Shown: positions 12,862 to 25,089 of the stretch, piece by piece | How positions within the stretch are numbered: the stretch's first letter is position 1 | How the letters are laid out: each line of letters begins with the position of its first letter | Source: Osmia lignaria lignaria | Lineage: Eukaryota; Arthropoda; Insecta; Hymenoptera; Megachilidae | NCBI RefSeq assembly: GCF_051020975.1 | Contig: NW_027478173.1 | Span: forward strand, 124,001 to 188,000 | Length of the DNA: 64,000 bases | Direction of reading: 5' to 3' | Position numbers and translations under genes: made by a program | The notes under the pieces: generated by a model | Database searches by the model: none | The model's input: the letters and a program-made list of their open reading frames with translations, nothing else | Told to the model about the DNA's origin: nothing

Positions 12862-13505
12862 ATATCTCGGAAACCAAGCGAGCTATGGCAAAATGTTTAG
12901 AGACCTTATTTGTAGAGAATTAAGTTTCCTACTTTTTATGTTCTACGATATTTTTTGATCAGATGCGTAGTTCTCGAGATATATCAAGATATTTAAAAGT
13001 TCCGAAGCCGCACCAACATAATAGAGATACAGAAACACCGTGGCCCCTTTCTTTGAGATAACTCTGCACTATTGCGAGCTGCAAATGCCACTTCCAGCTT
13101 AGCTGTGCAGAAGAAGAACAACAAGAAGAAGAAATATCTCGAAATATGTCCGTCAGGCCCCTTCCCTTGAGATAAATCTGCAAATATCTCGGAAACGAAG
13201 CGAGCTACGGCAAAATGTTAAGAGACCTTTTTTGTAGAAAATTAGGTTTCCTATTTTTTATGTTCTATGATATTTTTTGATCAGATGCGTAGTTCTCGAG
13301 ATATATCAGGATATTTAAAAGTTCCGAAGCCGCACCAACATAATAGAGATACAGAAACACCGTGGCCCCTTTCTTTGCGATAACTCTGCACTATTGCGAG
13401 CTGCAAATGCCACTTCCAGCTTAGCTGTGCAGAAGAAGAACAACAAGAAGAAGAAATATCTCGAAATATGTCCGTCAGGCCCCTTCCCTTGAGATAAATC
13501 TGCAA
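12862..13505. repeat. Two linker monomers between HOR blocks
   Basis: The first carries GGAAACCAAGCG, GTTTAGAGACC and CTTATTTG, the same trio found near 1927-1966. That ties this point to the segment starting at 1918, about 10.9 kb (34 monomers) upstream. The second has a C leader with a TTTGCG K-like body. No gene or unique sequence is present. Confidence 0.75.
12959..13183 (-). other. Recurrent minus-strand open frame, probably not a gene
   Basis: This is a representative of the 74-codon open frame seen in most monomers. It opens at TTG, not ATG, and has no internal ATG in the common form. It ends at the TGA inside TGATCA. The translation is rich in Ser, Leu and Cys (for example SSSCCSSSAQ), with no domain I recognise. 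The frame survives because the monomers are nearly identical. Because 322 leaves remainder 1 on division by 3, it cannot read through into the next monomer. I see no splice signals, promoter or codon-position bias that would support expression. Confidence 0.85.
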
Positions 13506-15113
13506 ATATCTCGGAAACGAAGCGAGCTATGGCAAAATGTTAAGAGACCTTTTTTGTAGAGAATTAAGTTTCCTACTTTTTATGTTCTATGATATTTTTC
13601 GATCAGAGGCGTAGTTCTCGAGATATATCAAGATATTTAAAAGTTCCGAAGCCGCACCAACATAATAGATACAGAAACACCGTGGCCCCTCTCTTTGAGA
13701 TAACTCTGCATGATTGCGAGCTGGAAATGCCACTTCCAGTTTAGCTGTGCAGAAGAAGAATAACAAGAAGAAGAAATATCTCGAAATATGTCCGTCAGGA
13801 CCCTTCCCTTGAGATAAATCTGCAAATATCTCGGAAACGAAGCGAGCTATTGCAAAACGTTAAAAGACCTTTTTTGTAGAGAATTAAGTTTCCTACTTTT
13901 TATGTTCTATGATATTTTTTGATCAGATGCGTAGTTCTCGAGATATATCAAGATATTTAAAAGCTCCGAAGCTGCACCAACATAATAGAGGTACAGAAAC
14001 ACCGTGGCCCCTTTCTTTGAGATAACTCTGCACTATTGCGAGCTGCAAATGCCACTTCCAGCTTAGCTGTGCAGAAGAAGAACAACAAGAATAAGAAATA
14101 TTTCGAAATATGTCCGTCAGGCCCCTTCCCTTGAGATAAATCTGCAAATATCTCGGAAACGAAGCGAGCTACGGCAAAATGTTAAGAGACCTTTTTTGTA
14201 GAGAATTATGTTTCCTACAATTTACGTTCTCTGATATTTTTTGATCAGAAGCGTAGTTTTCGAGATATATCGAGATATTTAAAAGTTCCGAAGCCGCACC
14301 AACATAATAGAGATACAGAAACACCGTGGCCCCTTTCTTTGAGATAACTCTGCACTATTGCGACCTGCAAATGCCACTTCCAGCTTAGCTGTGCAGAAGA
14401 GGAACAACAAGAAGAAGAAATATCTCGGAATATGTCCGTCAGGCCCCTTCCCTTGAGCTAAATCTGCAAATATCTCGGAAACGAAGCGAGCTATGGCAAA
14501 ATGTTAAGAGACCTTTTTTGTAGAGAATTAAGTTTCCTACTTTTTATGTTCTATGATATTTTTTGATCAGATGCGTAGTTCTCGAGATATATCAAGATAT
14601 TTAAAAGCTCCGAAGCTGCACCAACATAATAGAGGTACAGAAACACCGTGGCCCCTTTCTTTGAGTTAACCCTGCACTATTGCGAGCTGCAAATGCCACT
14701 TCCAGCTTAGCTGTGCAGAAGAAGAACAACAAGAATAAGAAATATTTCGAAATATGTCCGTCAGGCCCCTTCCCTTGAGATAAATCTGCAAATATCTCGG
14801 AAACGAAGCGAGCTACGGCAAAATGTTAAGAGACCTTTTTTGTAGAAAATTAGGTTTCCTACTTTTTATGTTCTATGATATTTTTTGATCAGATGCGTAG
14901 TTCTCGAGATATATCAAGATATTTAAAAGTTCCGAAGCCGCACCAACATAATAGAGATACAGAAACACCGTGGCCCCTTTCTTTGCGATAACTCTGCACT
15001 GTTGCGAGCTGCAAATGCCACTTCCAGCTTAGCTGTGCAGAAGAAGAACAACAAGAAGAAGAAATATCTCGAAATATGTCCGTCAGGCCCCTTCCCTTGA
15101 GATAAATCTGCAA
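13506..15113. repeat. 5-mer HOR unit, copy 1 (1608 bp)
   Basis: The order is V-R-D-T followed by a K-type monomer with a C leader (CTTTGCGATAAC, GCACTGTTGCG). It is repeated immediately at 15114-16721 with the same order and the same 2-bp-deleted first monomer. V here has GAATAACAAG, linking it to the V at 2884. Confidence 0.88.
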
Positions 15114-16721
15114 ATATCTCGGAAACGAAGCGAGCTATGGCAAAATGTTAAGAGACCTTTTTTGTAGAGAATTAAGTTTCCTACTTTTTATGTTCTATGA
15201 TATTTTTCGATCAGAGGCGTAGTTCTCGAGATATATCAAGATATTTAAAAGTTCCGAAGCCGCACCAACATAATAGATACAGAAACACCGTGGCCCCTCT
15301 CTTTGAGATAACTCTGCATGATTGCGAGCTGGAAATGCCACTTCCAGTTTAGCTGTGCAGAAGAAGAACAACAAGAAGAAGAAATATCTCGAAATATGTC
15401 CGTCAGGACCCTTCCCTTGAGATAAATCTGCAAATATCTCGGAAACGAAGCGAGCTATTGCAAAACGTTAAAAGACCTTTTTTGTAGAGAATTAAGTTTC
15501 CTACTTTTTATGTTCTATGATATTTTTTGATCAGATGCGTAGTTCTCGAGATATATCAAGATATTTAAAAGCTCCGAAGCTGCACCAACATAATAGAGGT
15601 ACAGAAACACCGTGGCCCCTTTCTTTGAGATAACTCTGCACTATTGCGAGCTGCAAATGCCACGTCCAGCTTAGCTGTGCAGAAGAAGAACAACAAGAAT
15701 AAGAAATATTTCGAAATATGTCCGTCAGGCCCCTTCCCTTGAGATAAATCTGCAAATATCTCGGAAACGAAGCGAGCTACGGCAAAATGTTAAGACACCT
15801 TTTTTGTAGAGAATTATGTTTCCTACAATTTACGTTCTCTGATATTTTTTGATCAGAAGCGTAGTTTTCGAGATATATCGAGATATTTAAAAGTTCCGAA
15901 GCCGCACCAACATAATAGAGATACAGAAACACCGTGGCCCCTTTCTTTGAGATAACTCTGCACTATTGCGACCTGCAAATGCCACTTCCAGCTTAGCTGT
16001 GCAGAAGAGGAACAACAAGAAGAAGAAATATCTCGGAATATGTCCGTCAGGCCCCTTCCCTTGAGCTAAATCTGCAAATATCTCGGAAACGAAGCGAGCT
16101 ATGGCAAAATGTTAAGAGACCTTTTTTGTAGAGAATTAAGTTTCCTACTTTTTATGTTCTATGATATTTTTTGATCAGATGCGTAGTTCTCGAGATATAT
16201 CAAGATATTTAAAAGCTCCGAAGCTGCACCAACATAATAGAGGTACAGAAACACCGTGGCCCCTTTCTTTGAGTTAACCCTGCACTATTGCGAGCTGCAA
16301 ATGCCACTTCCAGCTTAGCTGTGCAGAAGAAGAACAACAAGAATAAGAAATATTTCGAAATATGTCCGTCAGGCCCCTTCCCTTGAGATAAATCTGCAAA
16401 TATCTCGGAAACGAAGCGAGCTACGGCAAAATGTTAAGAGACCTTTTTTGTAGAAAATTAGGTTTCCTACTTTTTATGTTCTATGATATTTTTTGATCAG
16501 ATGCGTAGTTCTCGAGATATATCAAGATATTTAAAAGTTCCGAAGCCGCACCAACATAATAGAGATACAGAAACACCGTAGCCCCTTTCTTTGCGATAAC
16601 TCTGCACTATTGCGAGCTGCAAATGCCACTTCCAGCTTAGCTGTGCAGAAGAAGAACAACAAGAAGAAGAAATATCTCGAAATATGTCCGTCAGGCCCCT
16701 TCCCTTGAGATAAATCTGCAA
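15114..16721. repeat. 5-mer HOR unit, copy 2 (1608 bp)
   Basis: This is V-R-D-T-K again. R carries the private change CACGTCCAGC and is followed by GTTAAGACACC. Both marks reappear in the two 8-mer units (near 21458 and 24031), so this copy, not copy 1, is the closer relative of the cassettes at 20908 and 23482. K here is the GTAGCCCC form. Confidence 0.87.
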
Positions 16722-17365
16722 ATATCTCGGAAACGAAGCGAGCTATGGCAAAATGTTAAGAGACCTTTTTTGTAGAGAATTAAGTTTCCTACTTTTTATG
16801 TTCTATGATATTTTTCGATCAGAGGCGTAGTTCTCGAGATATATCAAGATATTTAAAAGTTCCGAAGCCGCACCAACATAATAGAGATACAGAAACACCG
16901 TGGCCCCTTTCTTTGAGATAACTCTGCACGATTGCGAGCTGGAAATGCCACTTCCAGTTTAGCTGTGCAGAAGAAGAACAACAAGAAGAAGAAATATCTC
17001 GAAATATGTCCGTCAGGCCCCTTCCCTTGAGATAAATCTGCAAATATCTCGGAAATGAAGCGAGCTATGGCAAAATGTTAAGAGACCTTTTTTGTAGAGA
17101 ATTAAGTTTCCTACTTTTTATGTTCTATGATATTTTTCGATCAGAGGCGTAGTTCTCGAGATATATCAAGATATTTAAAAGTTCCGAAGCCGCACCAACA
17201 TAATAGAGATACAGAAACACCGTGGCCCCTTTCTTTGAGATAACTCTGCACGATTGCGAGCTGGAAATGCCACTTCCAGTTTAGCTGTGCAGAAGAAGAA
17301 CAACAAGAAGAAGAAATATCTCGAAATATGTCCATCAGGACCCTTCCCTTGAGATAAATCTGCAA

Positions 17366-17687
17366 ATATCTCGGAAACGAAGCGAGCTATGGCAAAATGT
17401 TAAGAGACCTTTTTTGTAGAGAATTATGTTTCCTACAATTTATGTTCTATGATATTTTTTGATCAGAAGCGTAGTTTTCGAGATATATCGAGATATTTAA
17501 AAGCTCCGAAGCTGCACCAACATAATAGAGGTACAGAAACACCGTGGCCCCTTTCTTTGAGTTAACCCTGCACTATTGCGAGCTGCAAATGCCACTTCCA
17601 GCTTAGCTGTGCAGAAGAAGAACAACAAGAATAAGAAATATTTCGAAATATGTCCGTCAGGCCCCTTCCCTTGAGATAAATCTGCAA
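17366..17687. repeat. Chimeric monomer: B leader, T body
   Basis: ACAATTT, AAGCGTAG, TTTTCGAG and ATATATCGAG (class B) are followed directly by GCTCCGAAGCTGC, AGAGGTACAG, GAGTTAACCCTGC and GAATAAGAAATATTTCG (T). Other T monomers have a class A leader. The switch is between about 17490 and 17503. The same chimera at 25734-26055 lies within a copied segment. Confidence 0.85.
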
Positions 17688-18975
17688 ATATCTCGGAAAC
17701 GAAGCGAGCTACGGCAAAATGTTAAGAGACCTTTTTTGTAGAAAATTAGGTTTCCTACTTTTTATGTTCTATGATATTTTTTGATCAGATGCGTAGTTCT
17801 CGAGATATATCAAGATATTTGAAAGTTCCGAAGCCGCACCAACATAATAGAGATACAGAAACACCGTGGCCCCTTTCTTTGAGATAACTCTGCACTATTG
17901 CGAGCGGCAAATGCCACTTCCAGCTTAGCTGTGCAGAAGAAGAACAACAAGAAGAAGAAATATCTGGAAATATGTCCGTCAGGCCCCTTCCCTTGAGATA
18001 AATCTGCAAATATCTCGGAAACGAAGCGAGCTACGGCAAAATGTTAAGAGACCTTTTTTGCAGAAAATTAGGATTCCTACTTTTTATGTTCTATGATATT
18101 TTTTGAACAGATGCGCAGTTCTCGAGATATATCAAGATATTTAAAAGTTCCGAAGCCGCACCAACATAATAGAGGTACAGAAACACCGTGGCCCCTTTCT
18201 TTGAGATAACTCTGCACTATTGCGAGCTGCAAATGCCACTTCCAGCTTAGCTGTGCAGAAGAAGAACAACAAGAAGAAGAAATATCTCGAAATATGTCCG
18301 TCAGGCCCCTTCCCTTGAGATAAATCTGCAAATATCTCGGAAACGAAGCGAGCTATGGCAAAATGTTAAGAGACCTTTTTTGTAGAGAATTAAGTTTCCT
18401 ACTTTTTATGTTCTATGATATTTTTCGATCAGAGGCGTAGTTCTCGAGATATATCAAGATATTTAAAAGTTCCGAAGCCGCACCAACATAATAGAGATAC
18501 AGAAACACCGTGGCCCCTTTCTTTGAGATAACTCTGCACGATTGCGAGCTGGAAATGCCACTTCCAGTTTAGCTGTGCAGAAGAAGAACAACAAGAAGAA
18601 GAAATATCTCGAAATATGTCCGTCAGGCCCCTTCCCTTGAGATAAATCTGCAAATATCTCGGAAACGAAGCGAGCTATGGCAAAATGTTAAGAGACCTTT
18701 TTTGTAGAGAATTAAGTTTCCTACTTTTTATGTTCTATGATATTTTTCGATCAGAGGCGTAGTTCTCGAGATATATCAAGATATTTAAAAGTTCCGAAGC
18801 CGCACCAACATAATAGAGATACAGAAACACCGTGGCCCCTTTCTTTGAGATAACTCTGCACGATTGCGAGCTGGAAATGCCACTTCCAGTTTAGCTGTGC
18901 AGAAGAAGAACAACAAGAAGAAGAAATATCTCGAAATATGTCCATCAGGACCCTTCCCTTGAGATAAATCTGCAA
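17688..18975. repeat. Four-monomer segment duplicated at 31852-33139
   Basis: This is F, then the GCAGAAAATTAGG / GCGCAGTTC monomer, G and M in order. The same series is at 31852-33139, offset 14164 bp. The distant copy differs by ATGTTAAAATG in place of ATGGCAAAATG near 32842. Confidence 0.82.
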
Positions 18976-19941
18976 ATATCTCGGAAACGAAGCGAGCTAT
19001 GGCAAAATGTTAAGAGACCTTTTTTGTAGAGAATTATGTTTCCTACAATTTATGTTCTATGATATTTTTTGATCAGAAGCGTAGTTTTCGAGATATATCG
19101 AGATATTTAAAAGTTCCGAAGCCGCACCAACATAATAGAGATACAGAAACACCGTGGCCCCTTTCTTTGGGATAACTCTGCACTATTGCGAGCTGGAAAT
19201 GCCACTTCCAGTTTAGCTGTGCAGAAGAAGAACAACAAGAAGAAGAAATATCTCGAAATATGTCCGTCAGGACCCTTCCCTTGAGATAAATCTGCAAATA
19301 TCTCGGAAACGAAGCGAGCTATTGCAAAACGTTAAGAGACCTTTTTTGTAGAGAATTAAGTTTCCTACTTTTTATGTTCTATGATATTTTTTGATCAGAT
19401 GCGTAGTTCTCGAGATATATCAAGATATTTAAAAGCTCCGAAGCTGCACCAACATAATAGAGATACAGAAACACCGTGGCCCCTTTCTTTGAGTTCACTC
19501 TGCACTAGTGCGAGCCGCAAATGCCACTTCCAGCTTAGCTGTGCAGAAGAAGAACAACAAGAAGAAGAAATATCTCGAAATATGTCCGTCAGGCCCCTTC
19601 CCTTGAGATAAATCTGCAAATATCTCGGAAACGAAGCGAGCTATGGCAAAATGTTGAGAGACCTTTTTTGTAGAAAATTAGGTTTCCTACTTTTTATGTT
19701 CTATGATATTTTTTGATCAGATGCGTAGTTCTCGAGATATATCAAGATATTTAAAAGTTCCGAAGCCGCACCAACATAATAGAGATACAGAAACACCGTA
19801 GCCCCTTTCTTTGCGATAACTCTGCACTATTGCGAGCTGCAAATGCCACTTCCAGCTTAGCTGTGCAGAAGAAGAACAACAAGAAGAAGAAATATCTCGA
19901 AATATGTCCGTCAGGCCCCTTCCCTTGAGATAAATCTGCAA
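18654..19941. repeat. M-P-S-K segment duplicated at 26378-27665
   Basis: M (GTCCATCAGGACCC), P (B leader with CTTTGGGATAAC), S (GAGTTCACTCTGC with CTAGTGCGAGCC) and K (GTAGCCCC) occur in the same order at +7724 bp. Both K monomers open with GTTGAGAGACC (near 19648 and 27376), a mark I did not see on the other K monomers. Confidence 0.84.
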
Positions 19942-22515
19942 ATATCTCGGAAACGAAGCGAGCTATGGCAAAATGTTAAGAGACCTTTTTTGTAGAGAAT
20001 TAAGTTTCCTACTTTTTATGTTCTATGATATTTTTCGATCAGAGGCGTAGTTCTCGAGATATATCAAGATATTTAAAAGTTCCGAAGCCGCACAAACATA
20101 ATAGAGATACAGAAACACCGTGGCCCCTTTCTTTGAGATAACTCTGCACGATTGCGAGCTGGAAATGCCACTTCCAGTTTAGCTGTGCAGAAGAAGAACA
20201 ACAAGAAGAAGAAATATCTCGAAATATGTCCGTCAGGACCCTTCCCTTGAGATAAATCTGCAAATATCTCGGAAACGAAGCGAGCTATTGCAAAACGTTA
20301 AGAGACCTTTTTTGTAGAGAATTAAGTTTCCTACTTTTTATGTTCTATGATATTTTTTGATCAGATGCGTAGTTCTCGAGATATATCAAGATATTTAAAA
20401 GCTCCGAAGCTGCACCAACATAATAGAGATACAGAAACACCGTGGCCCCTTTCTTTGAGTTCACTCTGCACTAGTGCGAGCCGCAAATGCCACTTCCAGC
20501 TTAGCTGTGCAGAAGAAGAACAACAAGAAGAAGAAATATCTCGGAATATGTCCGTCAGGCCCCTTCCCTTGAGCTAAATCTGCAAATATCTCGGAAACGA
20601 AGCGAGCTATGGCAAAATGTTAAGAGACCTTTTTTGTAGAGAATTAAGTTTCCTACTTTTTATGTTCTATGATATTTTTTGATCAGATGCGTAGTTCTCG
20701 AGATATATCAAGATATTTAAAAGTTCCGAAGCCGCACCAACATAATAGAGATACAGAAACACCGTGGCCCCTTTCTTTGCGATAACTCTGCACTGTTGCG
20801 AGCTGCAAATGCCACTTCCAGCTTAGCTGTGCAGAAGAAGAACAACAAGAAGAAGAAATATCTCGAAATATGTCCGTCAGGCCCCTTCCCTTGAGATAAA
20901 TCTGCAAATATCTCGGAAACGAAGCGAGCTATGGCAAAATGTTAAGAGACCTTTTTTGTAGAGAATTAAGTTTCCTACTTTTTATGTTCTATGATATTTT
21001 TCGATCAGAGGCGTAGTTCTCGAGATATATCAAGATATTTAAAAGTTCCGAAGCCGCACCAACATAATAGATACAGAAACACCGTGGCCCCTCTCTTTGA
21101 GATAACTCTGCATGATTGCGAGCTGGAAATGCCACTTCCAGTTTAGCTGTGCAGAAGAAGAACAACAAGAAGAAGAAATATCTCGAAATATGTCCGTCAG
21201 GACCCTTCCCTTGAGATACATCTGCAAATATCTCGGAAACGAAGCGAGCTATTGCAAAACGTTAAAAGACCTTTTTTGTAGAGAATTAAGTTTCCTACTT
21301 TTTATGTTCTATGATATTTTTTGATCAGATGCGTAGTTCTCGAGATATATCAAGATATTTAAAAGCTCCGAAGCTGCACCAACATAATAGAGGTACAGAA
21401 ACACCGTGGCCCCTTTCTTTGAGATAACTCTGCACTATTGCGAGCTGCAAATGCCACGTCCAGCTTAGCTGTGCAGAAGAAGAACAACAAGAATAAGAAA
21501 TATTTCGAAATATGTCCGTCAGGCCCCTTCCCTTGAGATAAATCTGCAAATATCTCGGAAACGAAGCGAGCTACGGCAAAATGTTAAGACACCTTTTTTG
21601 TAGAGAATTATGTTTCCTACAATTTACGTTCTCTGATATTTTTTGATCAGAAGCGTAGTTTTCGAGATATATCGAGATATTTAAAAGTTCCGAAGCCGCA
21701 CCAACATAATAGAGATACAGAAACACCGTGGCCCCTTTCTTTGAGATAACTCTGCACTATTGCGACCTGCAAATGCCACTTCCAGCTTAGCTGTGCAGAA
21801 GAGGAACAACAAGAAGAAGAAATATCTCGGAATATGTCCGTCAGGCCCCTTCCCTTGAGCTAAATCTGCAAATATCTCGGAAACGAAGCGAGCTATGGCA
21901 AAATGTTAAGAGACCTTTTTTGTAGAGAATTAAGTTTCCTACTTTTTATGTTCTATGATATTTTTTGATCAGATGCGTAGTTCTCGAGATATATCAAGAT
22001 ATTTAAAAGCTCCGAAGCTGCACCAACATAATAGAGGTACAGAAACACCGTGGCCCCTTTCTTTGAGTTAACCCTGCACTATTGCGAGCTGCAAATGCCA
22101 CTTCCAGCTTAGCTGTGCAGAAGAAGAACAACAAGAATAAGAAATATTTCGAAATATGTCCGTCAGGCCCCTTCCCTTGAGATAAATCTGCAAATATCTC
22201 GGAAACGAAGCGAGCTACGGCAAAATGTTAAGAGACCTTTTTTGTAGAAAATTAGGTTTCCTACTTTTTATGTTCTATGATATTTTTTGATCAGATGCGT
22301 AGTTCTCGAGATATATCAAGATATTTAAAAGTTCCGAAGCCGCACCAACATAATAGAGATACAGAAACACCGTAGCCCCTTTCTTTGCGATAACTCTGCA
22401 CTATTGCGAGCTGCAAATGCCACTTCCAGCTTAGCTGTGCAGAAGAAGAACAACAAGAAGAAGAAATATCTCGAAATATGTCCGTCAGGCCCCTTCCCTT
22501 GAGATAAATCTGCAA
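19942..22515. repeat. 8-mer HOR unit, copy 1 (2574 bp)
   Basis: The order is an M-like monomer with GTCCGTCAGGACCC, an S/D chimera, a K-like monomer with GCACTGTTGCG, V, R, D, T, K. It is repeated at once at 22516-25089 with the same length and order. The private V ending GATACATC (21217 and 23791) and the R change CACGTCC are in both. The only differences I noticed are CACAAAC against CACCAAC near 20093, and AGATGTTTAAAA against AGATATTTAAAA near 22643. Confidence 0.9.
20264..20585. repeat. Chimeric S/D monomer (first of six)
   Basis: The first two thirds are S (GCTCCGAAGCTGC, GAGTTCACTCTGC, CTAGTGCGAGCC). The end is D (CTCGGAATATG, GAGCTAAATC). The same chimera ends at 20585, 23159, 28953, 31529, 36359 and 40545. 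Pure S monomers end at 19619, 27343, 30241, 34749 and 38935. The switch is inside the GAA/CAA tract or just beside it, before CTCGGAATATG. Confidence 0.85.
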
Positions 22516-25089
22516 ATATCTCGGAAACGAAGCGAGCTATGGCAAAATGTTAAGAGACCTTTTTTGTAGAGAATTAAGTTTCCTACTTTTTATGTTCTAT
22601 GATATTTTTCGATCAGAGGCGTAGTTCTCGAGATATATCAAGATGTTTAAAAGTTCCGAAGCCGCACCAACATAATAGAGATACAGAAACACCGTGGCCC
22701 CTTTCTTTGAGATAACTCTGCACGATTGCGAGCTGGAAATGCCACTTCCAGTTTAGCTGTGCAGAAGAAGAACAACAAGAAGAAGAAATATCTCGAAATA
22801 TGTCCGTCAGGACCCTTCCCTTGAGATAAATCTGCAAATATCTCGGAAACGAAGCGAGCTATTGCAAAACGTTAAGAGACCTTTTTTGTAGAGAATTAAG
22901 TTTCCTACTTTTTATGTTCTATGATATTTTTTGATCAGATGCGTAGTTCTCGAGATATATCAAGATATTTAAAAGCTCCGAAGCTGCACCAACATAATAG
23001 AGATACAGAAACACCGTGGCCCCTTTCTTTGAGTTCACTCTGCACTAGTGCGAGCCGCAAATGCCACTTCCAGCTTAGCTGTGCAGAAGAAGAACAACAA
23101 GAAGAAGAAATATCTCGGAATATGTCCGTCAGGCCCCTTCCCTTGAGCTAAATCTGCAAATATCTCGGAAACGAAGCGAGCTATGGCAAAATGTTAAGAG
23201 ACCTTTTTTGTAGAGAATTAAGTTTCCTACTTTTTATGTTCTATGATATTTTTTGATCAGATGCGTAGTTCTCGAGATATATCAAGATATTTAAAAGTTC
23301 CGAAGCCGCACCAACATAATAGAGATACAGAAACACCGTGGCCCCTTTCTTTGCGATAACTCTGCACTGTTGCGAGCTGCAAATGCCACTTCCAGCTTAG
23401 CTGTGCAGAAGAAGAACAACAAGAAGAAGAAATATCTCGAAATATGTCCGTCAGGCCCCTTCCCTTGAGATAAATCTGCAAATATCTCGGAAACGAAGCG
23501 AGCTATGGCAAAATGTTAAGAGACCTTTTTTGTAGAGAATTAAGTTTCCTACTTTTTATGTTCTATGATATTTTTCGATCAGAGGCGTAGTTCTCGAGAT
23601 ATATCAAGATATTTAAAAGTTCCGAAGCCGCACCAACATAATAGATACAGAAACACCGTGGCCCCTCTCTTTGAGATAACTCTGCATGATTGCGAGCTGG
23701 AAATGCCACTTCCAGTTTAGCTGTGCAGAAGAAGAACAACAAGAAGAAGAAATATCTCGAAATATGTCCGTCAGGACCCTTCCCTTGAGATACATCTGCA
23801 AATATCTCGGAAACGAAGCGAGCTATTGCAAAACGTTAAAAGACCTTTTTTGTAGAGAATTAAGTTTCCTACTTTTTATGTTCTATGATATTTTTTGATC
23901 AGATGCGTAGTTCTCGAGATATATCAAGATATTTAAAAGCTCCGAAGCTGCACCAACATAATAGAGGTACAGAAACACCGTGGCCCCTTTCTTTGAGATA
24001 ACTCTGCACTATTGCGAGCTGCAAATGCCACGTCCAGCTTAGCTGTGCAGAAGAAGAACAACAAGAATAAGAAATATTTCGAAATATGTCCGTCAGGCCC
24101 CTTCCCTTGAGATAAATCTGCAAATATCTCGGAAACGAAGCGAGCTACGGCAAAATGTTAAGACACCTTTTTTGTAGAGAATTATGTTTCCTACAATTTA
24201 CGTTCTCTGATATTTTTTGATCAGAAGCGTAGTTTTCGAGATATATCGAGATATTTAAAAGTTCCGAAGCCGCACCAACATAATAGAGATACAGAAACAC
24301 CGTGGCCCCTTTCTTTGAGATAACTCTGCACTATTGCGACCTGCAAATGCCACTTCCAGCTTAGCTGTGCAGAAGAGGAACAACAAGAAGAAGAAATATC
24401 TCGGAATATGTCCGTCAGGCCCCTTCCCTTGAGCTAAATCTGCAAATATCTCGGAAACGAAGCGAGCTATGGCAAAATGTTAAGAGACCTTTTTTGTAGA
24501 GAATTAAGTTTCCTACTTTTTATGTTCTATGATATTTTTTGATCAGATGCGTAGTTCTCGAGATATATCAAGATATTTAAAAGCTCCGAAGCTGCACCAA
24601 CATAATAGAGGTACAGAAACACCGTGGCCCCTTTCTTTGAGTTAACCCTGCACTATTGCGAGCTGCAAATGCCACTTCCAGCTTAGCTGTGCAGAAGAAG
24701 AACAACAAGAATAAGAAATATTTCGAAATATGTCCGTCAGGCCCCTTCCCTTGAGATAAATCTGCAAATATCTCGGAAACGAAGCGAGCTACGGCAAAAT
24801 GTTAAGAGACCTTTTTTGTAGAAAATTAGGTTTCCTACTTTTTATGTTCTATGATATTTTTTGATCAGATGCGTAGTTCTCGAGATATATCAAGATATTT
24901 AAAAGTTCCGAAGCCGCACCAACATAATAGAGATACAGAAACACCGTAGCCCCTTTCTTTGCGATAACTCTGCACTATTGCGAGCTGCAAATGCCACTTC
25001 CAGCTTAGCTGTGCAGAAGAAGAACAACAAGAAGAAGAAATATCTCGAAATATGTCCGTCAGGCCCCTTCCCTTGAGATAAATCTGCAA
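22516..25089. repeat. 8-mer HOR unit, copy 2 (2574 bp)
   Basis: This is the tandem partner of 19942-22515 at exactly +2574 bp. The block after it (25090 onward) follows the 16722-18009 order rather than a third 8-mer, so the 8-mer run ends at two copies in this window. Confidence 0.9.

Larger units (their letters stand above)
15114..18009. repeat. Nine-monomer segment duplicated at 23482-26377
   Basis: Monomer order V-R-D-T-K-G-M-(B/T chimera)-F matches 23482-26377 at a constant offset of 8368 bp. Two marks support this: GGAAATGAAG at about 17053 and 25421, and the same B/T chimera at 17366-17687 and 25734-26055. The two copies are separated by other HORs, so the duplication is dispersed, or its original tandem partner has been overwritten. 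Confidence 0.85.

Noticed and set aside
21112..21324. 70-codon ATG frame in V monomers (also 23686-23898)
   Set aside because: It is opened by the V change GCATGATTGC and the GATACATC variant in just two duplicated monomers, and it runs across a monomer boundary. The product matches nothing I know.
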